In this document: in pieces, positions 1-7,557 of the stretch
Layout of the letters: every line of letters starts with the position of its first letter
Position numbering within the stretch: the stretch's first letter is position 1
Assembly: GCA_017537105.1 (NCBI GenBank)
Contig: JAFWBZ010000295.1
Coordinates: 1-9,368, forward strand
Source of the DNA: Clostridia bacterium
Lineage (GTDB): Bacteria; Bacillota; Clostridia; Christensenellales; Aristaeellaceae
Length of the DNA stretch: 9,368 nt
Reading direction: 5' to 3'
Notes under the pieces: generated by a model
Told to the model about the DNA's origin: nothing
Seen by the model: the letters and a program-made list of their open reading frames with translations, nothing else
The model's database searches: none
Made by a program: the position numbers and the translations under genes

Positions 1-2425
1 GGAAGGTCTCCTTGCCCTCGGGGTGGGGGATGAAGATCCTGACGTCGCCGATCCGCTCCGCGATGGCGTTGGGATTCGTGATGACGACCTCGCGGGCCTT
101 CTCCCGCCCCAGGTAGGAGAACTCCTCAAGCATGTCGTTGGTGGTGCGGAAGTACAGCGGGGGCTGGTGATCCGCGTCCTCGAAGCCCTTGGAGGCCAGC
201 AGGATCGTGCGGTAGATGCCGTCCGTGGGGTTCATGAAGTGGACGTCGCCGGTGGCGCACACGGGCATGCCCAGCGTGTCGCCCAGGCGCACGATCTTCC
301 GGTTCAGCTCCCGCAGGCCGTCGTCGTCCGCCACGGTGCCCTCGCGCTTCAAAAACTCGTTGTTGCCGATGGGCTGGATTTCCAGGTAATCGTAGAAGGA
401 AGCGATCTTCCGAAGCTCCCGGTCGTCCCGGCCGTCCAGTACCGCGCGAAACAGCTCGCCCGCCTCGCAGGCGCTGCCCACGATCAGTCCCTCGCGATAC
501 TTTTGGATGAGGCTGCGGGGAATGCGCGGCGTGCGGTGGAAGTAGTTCAGATGGCCCTCGCTGACCAGCCGATACAGGTGGGCCATGCCCTCCTGGGTCG
601 CCGCCAGCAGGATGATGTGGTAGCTTTGCTTGCCGGGATCGGTGGGGAAGCAGGTGTTCAACGCGTCCAGCGTGGCTACGCCCTTTTCAGCGACGACCTC
701 GTGGAGCACCTTCAGCAGCATCAGCCCCGTGGCGCGGGCGTCGTGCACCGCGCGGTGGGCGTTGGTGAGGGAGATGCCCAGCTGCTTGCACATCACGCCG
801 AGCTTGTGGCTCTTCTGCCGGGGATACTGGTTTCGCACCAGCGCCAGCGTGTCCACGATGGTGAAATCGAAGGGAATGCCCGCCGCCTGGAAGGCGCGGC
901 GGAAGAAGGCCATGTCGAAGCTGGCGTTGTGCGCCACCAGCACCGCGCCCTCGCAGAACTCCGCGAACTCCGGCAGGACATCTTGCAGCGCGCGCTTATC
1001 CCGCAGCATAGCCGTGGTGATGCCGGTGATCTCCACCACCTTGTCCGGCACATTGCGCCCGGGGTTGATGAGCTCGGAGAACTCCGCGACCTCGACGCCG
1101 TTTTCGATGCGCACCGCGCCGATTTCGATGATCTCGTCCGCGTGGGTGTTCAGGCCCGTGGTCTCCACGTCCAGCACCACATAGGTGCAGCCCTCCAGGG
1201 ATTGTCCACGACCGTTCTCCACGATGCCCGCGTCGTCGTCGATCAAATAGCCCTCGCAGCCGGGGATCAGCTTGATGCCCGCCTTCCTGGCGGCGCCGAA
1301 GGCCTCCGGGAAGGCCTGCACCACGCCGTGATCGGTGATGGCGATGGCCTTGTGGCCCCAGGCCGCCGCCTGCTTGATCAGCGCGGTGGCGGTGACGCAG
1401 GCGTCCATGGTGCTGTAAGTGGTGTGGCAGTGCAGCTCCACGCGCTTTTCCGGGCTCATGTCCGCGCGCACGGGCTTCTCCGCGGCCATCAGGTCGTTGA
1501 CCATCAGCACCATCTCGTGCTTGAAGTCGTCGTACCGATAGCTGCCCCGGGCCTTGACCCAGCTGCCGGGCTTCAGCGCCGCGGAGAGCGCGTCCGCCTG
1601 GGCCTGCACGCCGCCGGACGTCTCCCGGCTGTTCCTGCCACCCAGGAAGAGCTTGCAGTTGACCGAGCCCAGGGAGTCCGTCATCGAAAAGGTGACGATC
1701 TTGGTGGTCCCGGTCTTGGTATCCTTCATGTCCAAGGCGGTGACCTCGCCGACCACAGTCAGGCGGCCGATGTCCTCGGTGATCTCGTTCATCGGAACGG
1801 CGGGGTCGTGGATGTTCTTTCCAATCAGGGCGTCGGAGGGCGCGGCCCGGTGCGCCGCGCTCTTTTCGCTGGGAAGGGACTCCGCCAGCAGCGCCTCCGC
1901 CCGCTGGCGCTCCTCGGCGATGCGCTGGATGCGCTTTTCCTCGTCTCCCGTGACCAGTATGCGCGCCGTGGCCCGGATGCCGAACAGGTCATACAGCTTC
2001 TCGGCCAGGATTCGATCCACCTTGCGCGCCTTCAGGAAGGCGGCGCCCTCCTCGGAGGAGACGCACACGGTCAACACGCCGTCCTCCAGCTTCCAGCCCT
2101 TGCCGTTCCAGTCGATGAAGTGCATGCAGCCGGGGCTCTCGTGCTTGACCAGCGTTTTCATCAGCGAGGACGCGATGGAGATGTCCTCCAGCACCCTGTC
2201 GCGCAGGGCCGGATACTCAAAACAGACCTTGACGCGCACGGCGGGAAAGGCGGAGGCCATCAGGCGCTCCACCCGCGCATACTGGGCATCGCTGAGAATC
2301 GCGTCGCTGCGGAAGCGCACGCGCATCTCCCCGGTTTTCTGGGAGATGCGCACCCGGGACAGGACGAGGCTGTCCGCCAGCGCGCCGTCCTCCCGCGCGA
2401 TCAGGTCCTTCCAGAGTTCAGACAT
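1..2425 (-). CDS. polC: DNA polymerase III PolC-type alpha subunit, N-terminal part (3' end outside window)
   Basis: Replicative DNA polymerase of low-GC-type Gram-positives with built-in 3'-5' proofreading. The window holds about 808 codons, roughly the first 55% of a family that is usually about 1,400-1,450 residues; the polymerase core lies beyond base 1. Domains seen in order: N-terminal region (about 1-215), OB fold (about 218-318), first PHP segment with ELHCHTTYSTMDA from residue 330, then the inserted DEDDh exonuclease (about 415-580), then the second PHP segment including CATGDVHFMNPTD. Exonuclease residues look intact: D419 and E421 (LDVETTG), D504 (VAHNASFD), H557 and D562 (HRAVHDARATG). 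The chosen ATG at 2425 begins MSELWKDLI and has a GGGGAAAGGA ribosome binding site 6 nt upstream. It lies 47 bp after the PPOX stop, so co-transcription is likely. Family assignment is very secure. Confidence 0.96.
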   Translation of the reverse strand, partial: MSELWKDLIAREDGALADSLVLSRVRISQKTGEMRVRFRSDAILSDAQYARVERLMASAFPAVRVKVCFEYPALRDRVLEDISIASSLMKTLVKHESPGCMHFIDWNGKGWKLEDGVLTVCVSSEEGAAFLKARKVDRILAEKLYDLFGIRATARILVTGDEEKRIQRIAEERQRAEALLAESLPSEKSAAHRAAPSDALIGKNIHDPAVPMNEITEDIGRLTVVGEVTALDMKDTKTGTTKIVTFSMTDSLGSVNCKLFLGGRNSRETSGGVQAQADALSAALKPGSWVKARGSYRYDDFKHEMVLMVNDLMAAEKPVRADMSPEKRVELHCHTTYSTMDACVTATALIKQAAAWGHKAIAITDHGVVQAFPEAFGAARKAGIKLIPGCEGYLIDDDAGIVENGRGQSLEGCTYVVLDVETTGLNTHADEIIEIGAVRIENGVEVAEFSELINPGRNVPDKVVEITGITTAMLRDKRALQDVLPEFAEFCEGAVLVAHNASFDMAFFRRAFQAAGIPFDFTIVDTLALVRNQYPRQKSHKLGVMCKQLGISLTNAHRAVHDARATGLMLLKVLHEVVAEKGVATLDALNTCFPTDPGKQSYHIILLAATQEGMAHLYRLVSEGHLNYFHRTPRIPRSLIQKYREGLIVGSACEAGELFRAVLDGRDDRELRKIASFYDYLEIQPIGNNEFLKREGTVADDDGLRELNRKIVRLGDTLGMPVCATGDVHFMNPTDGIYRTILLASKGFEDADHQPPLYFRTTNDMLEEFSYLGREKAREVVITNPNAIAERIGDVRIFIPHPEGKETF

Positions 2426-2472
2426 GGGCGTTCCTTTCCCCGTTGGGTATGTTGTACAAGGTACAGTTCCCG

Positions 2473-2949
2473 CTATCGTTCGTTGACGGTCTTTCCGGTC
2501 ACGTGCTCCGGGATCAGCGCGAACACCAGCGTGCCCGGGCCCGAGTGGGCGACTTCGTCCTCGATGTAGCGCTCGTCCTGCGTGAACTTGCGGCTCAGCC
2601 GCCGGCTGATCTCCATGGCGCGGTCGTGGTCCTCCACAAACTGCACGCGCCCGAAGACGATCACCGAACGGAAGCGGAGCCACCAGCCGTCCTCGACGGG
2701 CGTTCCCGCGTCCATCACGCAGAGGGACGCCTTCGCATCCCGGCGCAGGGCGTCGATCTTGTGGCCCAGCCTGCCGCCGTGAAAGTAGATGCGGCCGTCC
2801 TCGTCGTTGTAGAAGTGGTTGATGGGCATGCCATAGGGGTAGCCGTCGTCGCCATGGACGCTCAGCACGCCCCGGGGCTCGCGTCGCAGCAGCTCGAGGC
2901 ATTCCTCCCGGGAGAGGGCCTGCCTGCTGCGCATCATTTCTCGAAACAT
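2473..2949 (-). CDS. Pyridoxamine 5'-phosphate oxidase-family protein (NimA-like FMN-binding split barrel)
   Basis: A 158-residue protein of the small FMN-binding split-barrel superfamily, resembling the group annotated as pyridoxamine 5'-phosphate oxidase-like or nitroimidazole-resistance (Nim)-like. Visible hallmarks: a short N-terminal helix (MRSRQALSREECLELL), then RGVLSVHGDDGYPYGMPINH (residues 26-45), IYFHGGRLGHKIDALRRD (54-71) and the strand ASLCVMD (74-80). The GHKIDAL stretch is where FMN-phosphate contacts fall in relatives. The length is normal for the family. It is probably a cytoplasmic flavin- or heme-type cofactor-binding dimer; the substrate cannot be read from sequence, and it is too short to be a true PdxH. 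The ATG at 2949 has a GGAAGGAGG ribosome binding site 9 nt upstream and lies inside the end of the GNAT gene (16-bp overlap), so the two are probably translationally coupled. It is not part of the usual cluster. Confidence 0.88.
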   Translation of the reverse strand: MFREMMRSRQALSREECLELLRREPRGVLSVHGDDGYPYGMPINHFYNDEDGRIYFHGGRLGHKIDALRRDAKASLCVMDAGTPVEDGWWLRFRSVIVFGRVQFVEDHDRAMEISRRLSRKFTQDERYIEDEVAHSGPGTLVFALIPEHVTGKTVNER

Positions 2950-3500
2950 GGATCGCAGCCTCCTTCCGATTCGTCCTTCAGCCGTCCATAGACCGCGCAG
3001 TCCCTCCAGGCGCCGTCGTGCCAGGTGTGCCGCCGAAGCAGCCCCTCCTGCACGAAGCCGCACTTTTCCAGCACGCGCCGGGACGCGAGGTTTTCCGCCA
3101 GTGCGGACGCGGAGACGCGCGCGGCGCCGCGGGCAAAGATGCAGTCGAGGGCCGCCCCGACGGCCTCCGCGGCATAGCCCTGGTTCCAACGGTCGCGTTG
3201 GATGAAGAAGCCCAGCCCATAGTGCCCGTCGTCGGGATCGCCGTCGATCAGGTGGAGGCCGACAGAGCCCACCAGCGCGCCGTTCACGTCGCACACGGCG
3301 AGGTTGTACCGCAGGCGGGGGTACGCGGCGCCATCCCGCAGGCAGCCCTCCAGGTAGCGTGCGGTCTCCTCCTGCGTTTCGTGGCGCAGGGAGGGGAGGT
3401 AGTATGTCAGCGCGGGGTCTGAGAGCATGGCGCGCAGCGGCTTAAGATCCTCCAGGCGGTGCTCCCGAAGCCACAGCCGGTTCGTTCGCAGGGAGATCAC
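2934..3500 (-). CDS. GNAT-family N-acetyltransferase (RimJ/RimL-like)
   Basis: A 188-residue acetyltransferase using acetyl-CoA to acetylate an amine; the acceptor is unknown. It fits the Acetyltransf_3 (RimJ/RimL) branch: it opens with ISLRTNRLWLREHRLEDL, and carries the central GLGFFIQRDRWNQGYAAEA (residues 95-113) whose R-x-x-Q-G-Y-A forms the pyrophosphate-binding loop. It ends with NLASRRVLEKCGFVQEGLLR (137-156), the conserved C-terminal motif of this branch. Relatives include ribosomal-protein N-terminal acetyltransferases and small-molecule or antibiotic acetyltransferases, which cannot be told apart here. The start is GTG at 3500, sharing a GTGA overlap with the ispG stop; GGAGG sits 11 nt upstream. 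A longer in-frame extension runs into ispG but does not look like GNAT sequence. The C-terminal tail (GGCDPCFEK) contains a CxxC pair and overlaps the next gene. No transmembrane segment is seen. Confidence 0.9.
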   Translation of the reverse strand: MISLRTNRLWLREHRLEDLKPLRAMLSDPALTYYLPSLRHETQEETARYLEGCLRDGAAYPRLRYNLAVCDVNGALVGSVGLHLIDGDPDDGHYGLGFFIQRDRWNQGYAAEAVGAALDCIFARGAARVSASALAENLASRRVLEKCGFVQEGLLRRHTWHDGAWRDCAVYGRLKDESEGGCDPCFEK

Positions 3501-4546
3501 TGCGCCGCGAGCCTCCGGATCTCGCGGATCAGCACGGCGGCCAGGTCGCCCTGCACCGGCCGGGGCGCCTGATCCTTCACGAACAGCACGCCCTTGCCGC
3601 CGCCGCCCCCGGCGACGCCGAGATCGGCCTCCCGGGCCTCTCCGGGGCCGTTGACCACGCAGCCCATCACGGCCACCTTCAGCGGGCGGGTGATGTCCGC
3701 GCACTCGGCGCGCACACGGCGGGCGATGCCCTCCACGTCGATGCCGGTGCGCCCGCAGGTGGGGTAGGAGATGATCTCGATGCCGTCGCGGCGCAAGCCA
3801 CAGGCCCGCAGGATCGAAAGCCCCGCGGGCACCTCCTGCACGGGGTCGCCGGACAGGGACACGCGGATGGTGTCACCGATGCCGTCCAGCAGCAGCGCCC
3901 CGATGCCCACCGCGCTCTTCACGATGCCCACGTCCGCAGTGCCGGACTCGGTCACACCGATGTGCTGGGGATAGCTGGTGCGGGCGTGCGCCAGGCGGCA
4001 GGCGGCCACCATCTTGCGCACGTCCGTGGCCTTGAAGGACAGCACGATGTCCTCAAAGCCGACGCGCTCCAGCATGCGCGCGTGGTTCAGGCCGCTCTCC
4101 ACCATGCCCTCCGGGGTGACGCCGCCGTATTTGGCGAGGATGTCCTTTTCGATGGAGCCGGAATTGACGCCGATGCGGACCGGTACGTGATGGGCTTTGA
4201 GGCAGTCAGCGACCTGCTGCACGTGCGCCTCGCCGCCGATGTTGCCGGGGTTGATGCGCACCTTGGCGATGCCGTTTTCCACGGATTTGATGGCGAGTCG
4301 GTGGTCGAAGTGTATGTCGGCCACCAGCGGCACGGGGGAGCCGTCCACCAGCGCGCGCACCGCCTCGGCGCAGGCGTCGTCGTAGACGGAGACGCGCACG
4401 ATGTCCGCGCCGGCTGCGGCCATCGCGCGGATCTGCGCGAGCGTGACCTCGACGTCGCGGGTGTCGGTGTTGGTCATGGTCTGTACGGTGACGGGCTCGC
4501 CGCCGCCGATGGCGACGCTGCCCGCGCAGACGCGGCGTGTGCGCAT
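3497..4546 (-). CDS. ispG: 4-hydroxy-3-methylbut-2-enyl diphosphate synthase (IspG/GcpE), with an unusual Fe-S ligand change
   Basis: Penultimate MEP-pathway enzyme, converting methylerythritol cyclodiphosphate to HMBPP with a [4Fe-4S] cluster. The protein is 349 residues, normal for the short bacterial form (TIM barrel plus C-terminal Fe-S domain). Recognisable blocks: VTVQTMTNTDTRD (19-31), LVADIHFDHRLA (74-85), KVRINPGNIG (95-104), IGVTESGTADVGIVKSAVGI (196-215), IEIISYPTCGRTGID (256-270) and VMGCVVNGPGEAREADLG (293-310). The family normally has C-P-x-C at 261-264; here position 261 is Tyr (TAC, codon 3766-3764), leaving C264 and C296 plus E303. The ATG at 4546 has an ideal AAAGGAGG 7 nt upstream. 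An in-frame ATG at 4573, overlapping the upstream stop as ATGA, would add nine residues (MNPDKGGSA) but has no good ribosome binding site. Identity is secure; full activity is uncertain because of Y261. Confidence 0.95.
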   Translation of the reverse strand: MRTRRVCAGSVAIGGGEPVTVQTMTNTDTRDVEVTLAQIRAMAAAGADIVRVSVYDDACAEAVRALVDGSPVPLVADIHFDHRLAIKSVENGIAKVRINPGNIGGEAHVQQVADCLKAHHVPVRIGVNSGSIEKDILAKYGGVTPEGMVESGLNHARMLERVGFEDIVLSFKATDVRKMVAACRLAHARTSYPQHIGVTESGTADVGIVKSAVGIGALLLDGIGDTIRVSLSGDPVQEVPAGLSILRACGLRRDGIEIISYPTCGRTGIDVEGIARRVRAECADITRPLKVAVMGCVVNGPGEAREADLGVAGGGGGKGVLFVKDQAPRPVQGDLAAVLIREIRRLAAQ

Positions 4547-4553
4547 GGCACTG

Positions 4554-4561
4554 CCTCCTTT
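4554..4561 (-). promoter_or_regulatory. Strong Shine-Dalgarno for ispG, decides the start
   Basis: On the minus strand this reads AAAGGAGG and ends 7 nt before the ATG at 4546. It supports that start over the in-frame ATG at 4573, which overlaps the phosphatase stop codon and has no purine-rich element in front of it. Confidence 0.8.
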
Positions 4562-4569
4562 GTCGGGGT

Positions 4570-5277
4570 TCATTTCGCGTAAAAGGGCTCCAGGTCTTCG
4601 AGGCGGAGCAGCATCGGCGCGCCGCCCTTGCCCGCGCCGGTGTCGATGTCGATCCAGGTGGGCATGCAGAGCATGCGGCCCGAGGTGCCGTGCAGCTTCG
4701 TGGTGGGCGTGTGGCCGAATACGGTCAGCATGTCGTCGAAGTAGCGCTCCTTGCGGCTCGGGCGGTGGATCAGCAGCTCGTCGGAGGTGTAGACGCTCAG
4801 CGGTTTCCGCGGGCGGAAATTGCCCAGGCCGGAGTGCACCAGCACAAAGTTCCTTCCTCCGGCGGAGGCAGTCTCGTAGAGCGGAAGGTCCATCAGCGCG
4901 CTCAGCAGTGCGTTCAGGCGCTCCGGCGATTCCTGCCGCAGCGCGAACAGCGACTTCAGGGTCGGCCTGCCGCCGTGGGCCATCCACTCCTGCAGCAGCG
5001 CCCTCCGGGCGGGCGTCATCTCCTTCCGGGCGGGCAGGCGGTCCGCCTTGAAGAGGGAGGCGCAGGAGAGCAGCATGTCCTCGTGGTTGCCGAGAATCAG
5101 CTGCACGTTCGGTTGATCCAGCATCCACAAAAGCGTCGAAACGCCGCCGTCGCCGTTTCGGTCGATGACGTCGCCCAGCACGTAGAGCGTGTCGCCGTTG
5201 CAGAAGCCGGCGCGGTGCAGCAGGTCCAGGAATGCCTCCAGCGGGTAGCCGTGCAGGTCTGCCGTCGCGTAGTTCAT
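4570..5277 (-). CDS. PPP-type metallophosphoesterase (serine/threonine protein phosphatase-like)
   Basis: A 235-residue two-metal phosphoesterase of the PPP group (PrpA/ApaH-like calcineurin fold). All metal-site motifs are visible: D7-x-H9-G (ADLHG), G35-D36-V-I-D39-R40, G63-N64-H65-E66, H148 (FVLVHSGL) and H189 (TVFGHTPT). It ends with IDIDTGAGKGGAPMLLRLED, typical of bacterial members. The loop after the second motif reads RNGDGG where many PPP enzymes have RGxxGI. Substrates in the family include phosphoserine/phosphothreonine proteins and dinucleoside polyphosphates; sequence alone does not decide. No signal peptide or membrane segment is seen, so it is probably cytoplasmic. The ATG at 5277 has AAGGA 8 nt upstream. 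It sits 49 bp after rseP and 23 bp before ispG, so it is likely in the same transcript, although it is not a standard member of this cluster. Confidence 0.9.
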   Translation of the reverse strand: MNYATADLHGYPLEAFLDLLHRAGFCNGDTLYVLGDVIDRNGDGGVSTLLWMLDQPNVQLILGNHEDMLLSCASLFKADRLPARKEMTPARRALLQEWMAHGGRPTLKSLFALRQESPERLNALLSALMDLPLYETASAGGRNFVLVHSGLGNFRPRKPLSVYTSDELLIHRPSRKERYFDDMLTVFGHTPTTKLHGTSGRMLCMPTWIDIDTGAGKGGAPMLLRLEDLEPFYAK

Positions 5278-5326
5278 GACATCCGTCCTTGCTGTGGTGA
5301 AGTGTGTGGAGGTTCGGCGCGGGCGC

Positions 5327-6403
5327 TCACATCAGCCCCTTGACCCCGCCGCCGGTGACCAGGCGAAAGATGTCGTGGAAGGTGAGCAATATGAACAGCC
5401 CGAAGACCAGGGCCAGCCCGATGCCGTGCACCATGCCCTCCTTCTCGGGCGGGATGGGCTTGCGCCGAACGGCCTCCACGATCAGGAATACCAGGCGTCC
5501 GCCGTCCAGCGCCGGGAGGGGGAGCAGGTTCACGATGCCCAGGTTCAGCGAGATGATGAAGATCAGCCACAGCACCTCGTAGAGGCCGTCTCGCGCCAGC
5601 TCGCTGACCACCGCGATGATGCCCACCGTGCCGGTGACCTCCTTCAGGCCTTCGCCGTGGAAGAACAGCCCGCGCAGGGCGTTCAGCATGGACTGCGTGG
5701 TGGTGACCATGTATCCGCCCGCGTACCGCAGGGATTCCCCGAGGGTGAACGTGCGCCCGGAGAAGGAGATGCCGATCTGGCCGTGGGACGCGCCGGTCTC
5801 TTCGTCCAGCACCGCCACAGTTTTCAGCTCGAGGTCGATGCGCTCGCCGTTGCGCTCGATGACCATGCGCACCGGACTGCCGGGCTCCGTGGCCTTGATG
5901 GCTGACACCATGCGGTTCACGCCTGCGCCGTCGTTGGAGATCTCCACGCCCTCCACCTCGACGATCCGATCGCCGGGCAGCATCCCGGCCTCCTGGGCGG
6001 GCATGCCGTCAAAGACCTGGTCGATCACAGGGAAGGTCTCCGCCAGCATGAAGCCGTTCAGCATCACCGCGCAGGCCACAAAGGCCAGCACGAAGTTCAT
6101 GAAGGGTCCCGCGAGCACGGTCAGAAAGTGCTTCCAGACGGGCTGGTTGTTCATGGCGCGAGGATCGTCGTTGCGCTCGTCCTCGCCCACGAAGGCGCAG
6201 TAACCGCCCAGCGGCACCGCGCGCAGGGAATACTGGATGCCCTTGCGCTTCCAGCCGATCAACCGGGGGCCGAAGCCTACGGAGAACTCCACGATGCCGA
6301 TGCCACAGAGCCGTCCCACCAGATAGTGGCCGAACTCGTGCACCGTGATGATGAGCCCGAGGATCACGATGGCGAGCAGGATATAGAGAATGTTGGTGAT
6401 CAT
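5327..6403 (-). CDS. rseP: Site-2-type intramembrane zinc metalloprotease RseP/RasP
   Basis: Membrane-embedded protease of the M50 family that cuts transmembrane segments, for example anti-sigma factors and leftover signal peptides. The protein is 358 residues, normal for the single-PDZ Gram-positive form. Seen in order: first transmembrane helix with the zinc motif H22-E-F-G-H26; the conserved GFGPRLIGWKRKGIQYSLR and PLGGYCAF block (43-71); a second hydrophobic segment (about 92-117); one PDZ domain (about 125-195, with GMPAQEAGMLPGDRI); hydrophobic segments around 275-295 and 320-345; and the third zinc-ligand motif N-L-L-P-L-P-A-L-D300-G-G-R. The ATG at 6403 overlaps the dxr stop (ATGA) and has GGAGG 5 nt upstream, so translation is probably coupled to dxr. 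All catalytic residues are present. Its place after dxr is the standard Bacillota arrangement. Confidence 0.96.
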   Translation of the reverse strand: MITNILYILLAIVILGLIITVHEFGHYLVGRLCGIGIVEFSVGFGPRLIGWKRKGIQYSLRAVPLGGYCAFVGEDERNDDPRAMNNQPVWKHFLTVLAGPFMNFVLAFVACAVMLNGFMLAETFPVIDQVFDGMPAQEAGMLPGDRIVEVEGVEISNDGAGVNRMVSAIKATEPGSPVRMVIERNGERIDLELKTVAVLDEETGASHGQIGISFSGRTFTLGESLRYAGGYMVTTTQSMLNALRGLFFHGEGLKEVTGTVGIIAVVSELARDGLYEVLWLIFIISLNLGIVNLLPLPALDGGRLVFLIVEAVRRKPIPPEKEGMVHGIGLALVFGLFILLTFHDIFRLVTGGGVKGLM

Positions 6404-7551
6404 GTGCACCTCCGAATTGCATTTTCCGCGGCGGAGCGCGCCGCAGCATCCGCCGCGTATACGTCGGCGATGCTGCGGATCTCCGCGCGCGGCACGGACT
6501 CCAGCGCCCGCCCGATGACCTCCGGGATGTGCCCAAAGGGAATCTGCTCCCGCAGGAACGCGCCCACGGCGGCCTCGTTCGCGCCGTTCAGCACCACGGG
6601 GGCGTTGCCGCCCGCCTTCAGCGACGCGATGGCCATCTTCAGCGCAGGGAAGCGTTCGAAGTCCGGCGCGAGGAAGTCCAGGTGCCCCAGCGCGAAGAAG
6701 TCCAGCGGACGCGCGTCGTAGGGCAGGCGCTCCGGCCAGCCCATGGCGTAGCCGATGGGGCCGCGCATGTCCGGCATGCCCGTCTGGGCCAGCACCGCAC
6801 CGTCCTCGAACTCGATCATCGAGTGGACGACGCTCTGCGGGTGGACGACCACGTCGATGCGATCCGCGGGCATGCCGAACAGGTGATGGGCTTCGATGAT
6901 CTCGAGCCCCTTGTTCACCATGCTGGCGCAGTCCACGGTGATCTTGCCGCCCATGGTCCAGGTGGGATGAGCCAGCACGTCGCGGACGGTGGCGCGGTAC
7001 ATGTCCTCCCGCCGCCAGTCCCGCAGCGCGCCGCCGGAGGCGGTCAGCAGCAGGCGGCGGACGGGATTTCCCTGGCGCGCCTGCAGGCACTGGAAGATGG
7101 CGGAGTGTTCGCTGTCCACCGGCAGCAGGGGCACGTTCCGCTCGGCTGCCTTCTGCATTACCAGCGTTCCGCCGGTGACCAGCGCCTCCTTGTTGGCCAG
7201 CAGCACGCGCTGGCACACGTCCAGCGCAGCCCAGACTGCGTCCAGCCCGGCGATACCCACGATGGCGCACAGCGCGTCCTGGGCGCCGGAGGCGCAAAGC
7301 GCCCGCACGCTGGAGTCTGCCCCGAAAAACCATTCGCAAAACCGGACGTCGTCCGGCAGTGTCTCCGGCTCGAGGTTCAGCGCAGCACACCTCGGGCGAA
7401 ATTTGCGCACGAGGTCAAACAGCTTTTCGGAGGATCGGTGCGCCGTCAGGCAGACAGCGCTGAATCGATCGGGATAGCGCGACACGATGTCCAGCGCCTG
7501 CGTCCCGATCGATCCCGTCGCGCCAAGTATGGCGATTGTTCTCTTTTGCAT
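6400..7551 (-). CDS. dxr: 1-deoxy-D-xylulose 5-phosphate reductoisomerase
   Basis: NADPH- and divalent-metal-dependent enzyme that converts DXP to methylerythritol 4-phosphate, the first committed MEP-pathway step. The 383-residue length is normal. Seen in order: N-terminal Rossmann motif G10-A-T-G-S-I-G16; LLANKEALVTGG (117-128); metal site LLPVDSEHSAIFQCL with D146 and E148; LTASGGALRDW (169-179); the flexible active-site loop HPTWTMGGKITVD (195-207); third metal ligand E217 in NKGLEIIEA; and HPQSVVHSMIEF. The C-terminal helical region, including APVVLNGANEAAV, is complete. The ATG at 7551 is the only plausible start, since an in-frame TGA lies upstream. Unlike its neighbours it has no Shine-Dalgarno; instead TATCAT ends 6 nt before the ATG. 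It follows a 101-bp AT-rich spacer after cdsA and overlaps rseP by 4 bp. Confidence 0.96.
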   Translation of the reverse strand: MQKRTIAILGATGSIGTQALDIVSRYPDRFSAVCLTAHRSSEKLFDLVRKFRPRCAALNLEPETLPDDVRFCEWFFGADSSVRALCASGAQDALCAIVGIAGLDAVWAALDVCQRVLLANKEALVTGGTLVMQKAAERNVPLLPVDSEHSAIFQCLQARQGNPVRRLLLTASGGALRDWRREDMYRATVRDVLAHPTWTMGGKITVDCASMVNKGLEIIEAHHLFGMPADRIDVVVHPQSVVHSMIEFEDGAVLAQTGMPDMRGPIGYAMGWPERLPYDARPLDFFALGHLDFLAPDFERFPALKMAIASLKAGGNAPVVLNGANEAAVGAFLREQIPFGHIPEVIGRALESVPRAEIRSIADVYAADAAARSAAENAIRRCT

Positions 7552-7557
7552 AGGTCT

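Noticed and set aside
23..2569. 848-codon open frame on the plus strand
   Set aside because: It lies antisense to polC, whose minus-strand frame has unmistakable OB, PHP and exonuclease motifs. The plus-strand translation is rich in His, Gly, Ala, Val and Arg with no recognisable domain, as expected for the complement of high-GC codons.
3597..3615. GCC/GGC-rich run encoding a five-glycine stretch in IspG (residues 313-317)
   Set aside because: The region is normally glycine-rich in IspG (AGGxG), and the frame remains open to a proper stop, so I do not call a repeat expansion or frameshift.
4547..5128. Long in-frame N-terminal extension of ispG
   Set aside because: It overlaps the phosphatase gene antiphase, and its translation does not resemble IspG. 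The family start motif begins right after the ATG at 4546.
3962..5343. Two long plus-strand open frames (3962-4582 and 4537-5343) opposite ispG and the phosphatase
   Set aside because: Both mirror well-recognised minus-strand genes and show no domain of their own.
6404..7390. Upstream in-frame extension of rseP through dxr
   Set aside because: The extension is Arg/Gly/Ala-rich dxr shadow. The ATG at 6403 with GGAGG and the immediate transmembrane helix with HEFGH fit the family start.
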